Positions 56,779 through 64,000 of a stretch of DNA of 64,000 nt are shown one piece after another; the stretch's first letter is position 1; every line of letters begins with the position of its first letter. This DNA comes from Erythrophleum ivorense (taxonomy: Eukaryota > Streptophyta > Magnoliopsida > Fabales > Fabaceae), in assembly GCA_026724425.1 (NCBI GenBank), contig JAIUCV010000355.1:124001-188000 (forward strand), read 5' to 3'. Under the pieces are notes generated by a model. The model made no database searches. It had not been told where the DNA came from and saw nothing but the letters and a program-made list of their open reading frames with translations. The translations under genes were made by a program, and so were the position numbers.

Positions 56779-59598
56779 TGTAACACCCCATAATTAATTA
56801 AGGTATTAATCATGGATTAGAATTAATTAAGAGTAATTAATATGGGCTCATTAGGCAAGTTAAGTGAATGGAGACTTTAGAGAGATAAATTATTAATTTG
56901 GGTTTGAGATTTAATTGGGATAGAAATTCTATCTAGGCCTAAATTAATAGATCATGAGAAGAGGCTAATGGAGGCCCAATGGATTATGTGCAAACCTAAC
57001 ATAATTTAGTGTGATGGAGGCCCAAGATTTACTTTGTATAGACTCTTCTAAGTGGCCCAATAATCCTTGTGCAGACCTAAAACTCTTGAGCTCTTCAAAC
57101 TTGGCCCAAACCTAGTTAAATTTCAGCAACTTAAGTGTAAAAACTGGCCCAGTAAATTCTGCAGCCCAACACTCCAAAAACTGGCCCAATAAGCTAAAAT
57201 CTGAAGCCCAAGTGGAGATGGATCTTGGAGCAGCCCATGACCCATACTTGACCCAACTTAAACCCTAATACCCCACCCACTTACTCACTTGCTGAAACAT
57301 AAGATTCAAGAGGCAAAATCGGAGGTGGAGAAGGAGGCTAGGGTTTGGGACCAAATTTCTGCATTTTCTCATACTTAGAGCAAGATTCAGCCAAGGTAAT
57401 AGTTATACAACTTAATCCCCTCATCTTTCTCCTTAATTTGGTCCGATTAGTTTTTCATTTGGAGCATTTTCATCCTACCCAAAATCTGAAATGTGAGTGT
57501 TTGGGGATTTTCTTGATGAAATTCGTAGGTTGGGATTAAGGCTGACTTTGAGTGAGTTTAGACCCTCCATTTTGATGCTTTAATGGTTAATTTGAGACCC
57601 CTATAGCTAATTTATAAAATGGGTATTAATTATGTACGAATTTGCTTAGGATTTGGGGTGGAATATTGAATTTTCTGGTGGAGGAAACTTAAATCCGAAA
57701 TTGGGTCTTGTTGTGGCTGGGTAAATGATTCTTGGGTAGTCATTGGCATTTTAAATTCCTTGGGTACTGATTATGATTATTAATGATGAATTAGAGTAGT
57801 AATTATGTGATGTTATGGTTATAGGAGGAATTCTGCACCATTGGTGATTGTTACAAGTGTCTACAAGTGAGGTAACTGGGTTTATATCAATTCCATGTGC
57901 ATATTTGATTTAATTCCATATGTTGCTATATATGATTGATTGAAAAATGCTGAATGAATTGGTTGGCTATCTGTTGATTGTGATTGGACCTTGTGAGTCC
58001 ATGGTGGAGCTGTGGTGCGGCTGCCACCCGTGCATGTGCTTCGATCGAGCACCGGGTTATGATCAAACCCTAGATGCACTGAGCCCCGGTTGTGCTCAAT
58101 GAGGAGTAGGTGCCGTGGACGGGCCTCTCCGATGTTAATGGCCTTTAACATGTGATAATATGATTGCTAGTATGGGATAGTAATCATGATAGCCTAATTG
58201 TTTCATTTGCTGTTATAATGGAGGTGATTCTGATGTTGATTTTGATTTATGCATATATGGTAATTAAACTGAATATGTAATGGAATTGCCTTGGTTACTG
58301 AGATTTATATCTCACCCCGTTTTATGGGATTAATATTTCAGGTGAAAGTTCTTCGGGTAAGGATAAGGGTAAGCAAGTGGATGAACATCCATGAGCCGAG
58401 GCTGGGTGTGGGGAGCTACACTTGGTCTGGGTATAATAGGATAGATGCAATTTTTGTTATTAGTTTACCTAGCATCATCATGTAATCATATTGCCAAGTG
58501 TAGGCGTTTATATTTTGCTTGATTGAAATGTAACCGTTAAGGATTTAGAGCACATCATAGTGGAATATCAATGTATGAACTTATAGCATTATATATATGT
58601 ATGTAGTTCTGCTGAAATTGTGATATGGATCACCTTATGGGAATTGTAGACATATGATGTCTTAGAGGTAAGCTATTGTTGAATGGAATATCTATGGAAT
58701 GTGCATGGGATGTAAATTGTTGCTAATGCATGTGTTCTTGCTGCCATTTATTTATGAATTTGTTGGTATGAGTTAGTGGAACAAGTAGGAAGTGACATTT
58801 GAGTTTCACAAGGGCAATGATAGATTAGTTGGGTAATTAAGGTACATAATTACCACTAAAGTTGCATAAATTAAGGTAGAATGGCCCTAGAGTGATATTG
58901 GAGGGAAATTGGAGAGCATGAGATGAAATCTTGAGAGTTGTAGGCACAGAAGGGAATTGGCCGCGGCCAATATTTAATTGGCCTAGGCCAATTCATAACA
59001 GAGAAGAATTGGCCGCGGCCAACATTTAATTGGCCTCGGCCAAATGTGGCGAACCTGCCAGGAAAGAAAACAGAGAGCAATTGGCCGCGGCGAATGGTGA
59101 CGTTAGCCGCGGCTAAGCCTGAGAGGCAAATTTGGGGGTGTTCCAGAGGGTATTTGGCCGCGGCGAAAGGGGTATTTGGCCGCGGTGAAATGTGAAAAAA
59201 ATTGTGAAAGCGTCAGGAGTTGAACCGAGGGTAATTGGCCGCGGCGCGAGTGAATTTAGCCGCGGCGAAAGTGCTCTATTTCTCATATTCACCTAGAAAA
59301 CTTAGTTTCTCTTAAGGTAATGCTAAGGAATGATTTAGAAACACTTGTAGGAGAATTTTATGAGTTGGAAATGATGGATGAGAGTATCAAAGGCTCCTCA
59401 TTAATAATCAAATTTACTCACGCGTTCGAATAATTGTGGTTGTCTAGCTAATGACCCTAGCAACATTAAGGTTTCAAATTTCCTCACTTGTTCCCGATGT
59501 CCCGATGTAATTAATTTTAATGACTTCAAGCCTTGGTATATGATTATTAATCATGTACTTAACCTTAATTACTATAATTGGAAGTTAGGGTCGTCACA
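56779..59598 (+). mobile_element. solo gypsy-type LTR X, TSD CCTAT
   Basis: This is 2,820 bp from TGTAACACCCC to GGTCGTCACA, flanked by CCTAT at 56,774-56,778 and 59,599-59,603. TGTAACACCCC starts are common in plant Ty3/gypsy chromovirus LTRs, and the inner phrase CTCACCCCGTTTTATGGG with ATTTCAGG fits that type and this orientation, though orientation is inference. No interior domain exists between the target duplications, so it is a solo LTR. It is the youngest layer of the nest. Confidence 0.88.
58957..59270. repeat. cluster of palindromic CCGCGG units in LTR X
   Basis: Ten units of the form TTGGCCGCGGCCAA, spaced about 20-45 bases, stand out as GC-rich islands in AT-rich DNA. Eight keep CCGCGG; two read CCTAGG or CCTCGG. 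Some have TTAGCCGCGGCTAA, so the palindrome is kept while outer bases change together. The reversed copy of X (61,550-61,950) has the same region with the motif mostly lost. Confidence 0.85.
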
Positions 59599-62500
59599 CC
59601 TATCTATAGTATATCAAACCAGACATAAGCATATTAGACATTTAGAATTTTGCTTCAGCAATTTAGAGAACAAGAACCATTGCCTCACTAAGATTTTTCC
59701 TCATTTTTATATAGAGATATGAAAGGCAGTAAGGAACATGATTGTCTAATTTTCCTAGCGTGTTAACAGATCCATATTACAGTAATGACATGTTATGATA
59801 AAACACAACACACGAGTCTGCAAACTCATTAGCGTTTATTGATCCAAAGAGGGATTTGGCTTATTCGAAATTTGACCATAAGCATCATCCTAGACACCAA
59901 GCTCCATTTATATGACAAAATCAAGGAGAAATAATAAGAAATTGTAAGCAAAAATTTCCCCAAATTCCATCATCCGAAACTATCGTACATCAATCTCATA
60001 AAATCATATAAAACATCATCCCTTAAGATTCAACGATAATTGAAACTATCAAACTCAAAACTTCAGCATCCAAATCATGCCCAATCTATAATTTCATGTT
60101 TTTATAATTGGAGAAGATGAGAGACAGGAAACGATACCTATCGAGAAAGCCATAACCACGCTAAAGATGGCCCTTCTTGTTTTTTTCCTCCATCTCGTGC
60201 TTGGTCTCCTCCTCAACCTCTCATTTGCTCCCCCTTTTCTTCGATTCTCAGCCCCTTCTGTCTCTCAGTTTCAAATTTCTCTTCAACTCTCCACTCTCCC
60301 ACTTGAGAATCCCCTTCTCAATCCCTCAGACCTGAAACCTATATTTTCAATTCCAAAAATTCTCTCTTCTCTGCTTCTCTCATACTCTCAGTCCCTCTCC
60401 TCCTTTGTTCCTTCTTCAATAGCTTCTTTTTCAAACGCTCCCTCTTGTTCCCTCTCCGTTTTCGCCTTGGTTTTTCTCTTCTCTGTCCTCTCTAGTCTCC
60501 TCGTTCCCTTCTCTAATTTTCTCCCCCCTTTTGATTTCCTCTTCACTTTTTGTAGCTCGAGCTTCAAATCTGTGTGCCAGAGACGTATGAGTAGTGGGTG
60601 TGTACGAGCCCTGTGCGTGCATGAGTGAGTGCAGTCCCTCTGCCAGAGTCATGTAAGGGAGAAAGGGGATCAGAAAATGGATGTAGGTAGGGCTTGGTTT
60701 GGATCTGGGTTGGGCTTGTTCTTTTTTTTTGGGTGGATTTTGAAAATAATAATTTTTCTTGGTGTTTTTAGGCCAACATTCAATAAAATGAAGCCCACTG
60801 GATAAATTCATTTGGGCGTCAGATTGGGTGTTCCTTTTATTATTATTTTCTTTTTCTTGAGAAGTCTCACTCTTTTTTTTTTTTTGCTGCTTGAGCTTTT
60901 GAAATTAGGTTAATAGGCCCATACAAGAATTGTAACTGGAGAATTTTGTATCTGCTTCTCTCTTTTTTTTTTCTCCCTTATTTATTTTTTATTTTTTATT
61001 TTCTTAAAGATGGTAAACATTTTTATTTTCAGCCCTTGTTTTTTTCTTTTTTAATGGATACTCTAGATTTAATTTTAATTTTAATTTCAAATTTTTCCTC
61101 TTTCTCTTTTTTTTTGTTTATCTTTTTTTTTTGTTTTCATTTTTTTTCAATTTTGTTTTAAGGATGTTCGGCTTTTTCTTTGGACCTCCCTATTTGGATT
61201 TAGGCTTCATAATTTGGCCTAGAGGAAGAAGATATGGTTTTGGGTTTCACCTTTCATATTGGGCTCTTTTTTTGTTATTTTTTTTAATGGTTTGGGCTCT
61301 CTTAGATTAGGTCCAGAATTTTATTTAATTTTTTTTTGCTTCTTTCTCTCTTTTCTTTTTTGATACATATCTTTTGACTCTTTTTTATTATTTTACTTTA
61401 TTTTTTTATTTTCCCATGTTTAGTCCTTTTTTATTTTACCTTTCATTTCTTTTTTTGTTTTCTATTTTTTGTTAGTTTAGTTTTATCATTATTTTTGGAA
61501 CATGCCCAGACAAAATACGATGTTCACATTCGCTCCAACTTGAAACTCTCCCGCCGCGGCTAAGTTAGTCACTAGAATTCAAAAACTAAGTTTTTCACTC
61601 TGTGCCACGACACTGACCTTCTGCACTGCGGCTAAGTTACTTTCGAGAATCTTAATAGGCAACCCACGTGAATCTCGTTATGGTGAGTTGGACCCTCGTC
61701 GTGATGAGCCTACGTGGCGTCGCAGCGTAAATACCTCTTAGAGCTACTGTTCGAAGTCCCGCAATTCTCGCCTCGACAGGATACACTTGCATTGTAGGGA
61801 GACTAGTTACTGGACACTCCTTACCTAGTTTTCTCAACTTGAGACGTAGCGGGACATGGTGTGCCGTGGCGAGTTTGCTCTCTGTCACCCTTCCTAGGCA
61901 ACATTTTCACTTTAAGCCATGGAGAGATTCTTCTTGGCCGCAGCGAGACCTTCCTAACCTTCCTAACCGTGGCATAACCCCCTCCTGCAACTACATCTTC
62001 CAAATTTTATCACATGCACTCCAATTCTACCCCTAGAGACACTCTAAGACCACTCTACCTTAATTTGTGGGGCTCTAATAGTTTTTATTTACCTAATTTA
62101 CCCAACTTATCTATCATTACTAGTTCAAGACTTAAGCATTAGCTCCTACTAATCCAATTACCCTATATCAACAAATTCATATATTAATCACAACAAGAAT
62201 TGCATAAAGCTACCAACAATTATCATTTAATATATATTCCATTAAAGATTTCATGCATCACTAGTTCAGGTCTACATCCAATGTACATAATTACATTTCC
62301 TAAATGGTAAACCATATCATAGATTCAACAAAGTTTATAATAGATGTTATAAGTTTATACATCCAATATCAAACTAAAATGAAGTCTAGCTCCTCAATAG
62401 TTATATCCTAAGTGATTGAAATATAAACTCTTACACTTGGCAACATGATTACACGATGATGCTACAAAAAGAATAACAAAACTGCATCTACTTCACTCAA

Positions 62501-64000
62501 ATTACCCCAAGTGTAGCCTTCTCCACACATGGTCGGAGCTCATAGATTTTTATCCATTTACTTCCCCTTATCTTTACTCGAAGAGCTTTCACTTAAAAGT
62601 ATGATCTCATGAAATAGGGTGAGATACAAATCTCAGTAACCAAGGCAAATTCCATTCATATATTCTGATTTAATTAACATATATGCATAATTTCATATAA
62701 GCATAAAAAAATATACCAACCATATCAGTAAATGAAACAATTAGGTTATCTATTATTACTATCCTATACTAGCAATCACAATTCTACATGTTAAAGGCTA
62801 ATAACACCAGGAGAGGCCCATCCAGGGCACCCCTCCCCAATAAACACAACCAAGGTTCAATGCATTTGGGGTCTGATCACATCCCGATGCCTGATCGTAA
62901 CACATGCACGGGTAGTAGTCACACCATAGCTTCACCATGGACTTACAAGGTCTAATCACATATAATAGATAGCCAACCAATTTATTTAGCATTAAAATAA
63001 TAATCATGTAGCAAATATAAAATTAAAACAGATATATGCATAGAATTAGCATGAACTCCGGTTACCTCACTTGTAAACAAGTTAGGAAGCTAACAATAGT
63101 ACTAAAATCCTCCTATAATCACAATATCATAAAATTATCACTTTATATTAGTCCATTACTATCCCATTCATCATTTATGTTAATAACCCAATGCTCAGAA
63201 TTAAATTACTAATAGTTACCTAAGGGACACTTACCCAATCACCAAGAGTCTCAAATTTTAGGTTTTACCTTCCCAATACCAGAAATACCAAAATATCTCT
63301 TCAAACCCTAGGAAAATGCGCATAAAATTGAGGCCCATACTATAAGTCTACTATAAGGGTCTTAAACTAGTAGAAAATACATCAAAATGAAGAGTTTATA
63401 CTTACCTAATAACACCCCTAGTTTCAACCTACAAAATTTCACCATAGAAACATCAAATAGCAAGTTTTAGATTTTGGGTGTGGGTGATAGTGCTTCAAAT
63501 GAGAAGCCAATTAGGTTAAGTCGAAGAGAAAGAGGAAATGATTAAGTTATATAACCATTACCTTGGCTGAATCTTGCTCTAGGAGTGGAAAATAGTGAAA
63601 TTTTACTGCTAACCTTAGCCTCCCCTTTGGACCTCAGAATTTGTGTTTGTGTTTCTTTTAGTTCTGCAGAATAGTGGGTAGCTAGAATGATTTTTAGGAT
63701 TTAAGTTGGGTCCTAAATGGGTTATGGATTGACCCAAAGGCCTAAGTCCATATGGGTTTAGATTTTATGCTTGTTAGGCTATATTTCATTAATTAGGCTG
63801 TAGAATTTTGATTAGGTTAGGCCAAGTTTTAAGAGCTCATTTGATTTTGGTCTGCATAGGGGTTGTTGGGCCAATTATAAGAGTTTATATAAGTTAGGCC
63901 TTGGGCCTCTATCTCACTAAATCATATTAAGCCTTCACTATATGCTCTCTCTTGAGCCAAGTCTCATATTAAAAGGTTAGGTCTGCACTTAAAATTATTG

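Larger units (their letters stand above)
53954..61528 (-). mobile_element. solo LTR Y of the 12-kb element's family, TSD TTCGC
   Basis: It starts TGTCATATC and ends GATGTTCACA on the plus strand, with TTCGC at 53,949-53,953 and 61,529-61,533. It shares order and sequence with 35,919-41,220 (GGAGTCGCCACCAA, GGTCTACAAACCAGAAAATG, GTGTTAGGCACCCCACTAC, T-rich tract, GTGTGTGCTTGTGTG, C/T-rich block at 60,167-60,560, T-rich end). Removing the nested X LTR leaves about 4.75 kb. Divergence from the other copies is larger, so it is older. Confidence 0.88.
53628..64000 (-). mobile_element. reversed gypsy-type LTR X, interrupted at 53,954-61,528, open at window end
   Basis: 53,628-53,953 is the reverse complement of the last 320 bases of the X LTR at 59,280-59,598. 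The match resumes at 61,534 and runs to the window edge (63,840-64,000 matches 57,000-57,110 reversed). It begins TGTAACAACCC on the plus strand. Without the insertion about 2.79 kb is present, with roughly 0.2 kb missing to the right. CCGCGG motifs are mostly decayed to forms such as CTGCGG and CCGCAG. No coding interior is visible, so LTR of a longer element or solo LTR cannot be decided. Confidence 0.8.

Noticed and set aside
61652..62003. Overlapping minus-strand frames
   Set aside because: They lie in the decayed CCGCGG-rich part of LTR X (reversed). The GC content lowers stop frequency; no protein family is visible.

Overview
This is a repeat-rich stretch of plant nuclear DNA from a eudicot, most likely a fabid rosid. 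The evidence is GT-AG introns, TIR-class NB-ARC disease-resistance genes with a post-LRR (C-JID) exon, remnants of plant gene families (group A PP2C, ACT-domain Raf-like kinase, methionyl-tRNA synthetase), MITEs, and Ty1/copia and Ty3/gypsy LTR retrotransposons. I cannot name the genus. Resistance proteins of this subfamily that I recall from legumes and Fagales look most alike. AT content is high and most of the window is non-coding.

Layout. (1) 1-4.6 kb: the 3' four exons of a TNL resistance gene, all open and all joined in phase 0; its TIR exon must lie left of the window. Its MHD motif reads MHH. (2) 5-19 kb: decayed spacer holding a foldback element, a solo copia LTR with a perfect TSD, a scrambled remnant cassette of cellular genes, and a coding remnant cut by a Tourist-like MITE whose removal restores the reading frame. 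(3) 19.3-24.6 kb: a second TNL copy in the same orientation, a clear pseudogene with several stops and frameshifts and a 746-bp MITE-like insertion in its last intron. (4) 25.7-28.3 kb: a fuller copy of the gene-fragment cassette, with pieces of a PP2C, an STY-type kinase and methionyl-tRNA synthetase side by side, followed by a hAT-like MITE with an 8-bp TSD. (5) 29.7-35.9 and 48.4-49.5 kb: repeated spacer modules. The order TNL, cassette, spacer modules recurs with a period of about 17-19 kb, so the locus is a tandem segmental duplication. (6) 35.9-48.4 kb: a 12.45-kb minus-strand LTR element with a 5.3-kb LTR, a tRNA-type primer site, a purine tract, a 3' minisatellite and no gag or pol. 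It looks like a non-autonomous relative of the Ogre/Tat lineage; its other LTR has lost about 4 kb. (7) 50-53.6 kb: minus-strand gypsy integrase and copia 3'-end relics. (8) 53.6-64 kb: a three-layer nest. A gypsy-type LTR (X, reversed) contains a solo LTR of the 12-kb element's family (Y, TSD TTCGC), which itself contains a solo X LTR (TSD CCTAT).

The only gene that may be functional is the first TNL. It would encode a cytoplasmic or nuclear immune receptor that needs the TIR exon outside this window. All other coding-like material is broken or belongs to transposons.
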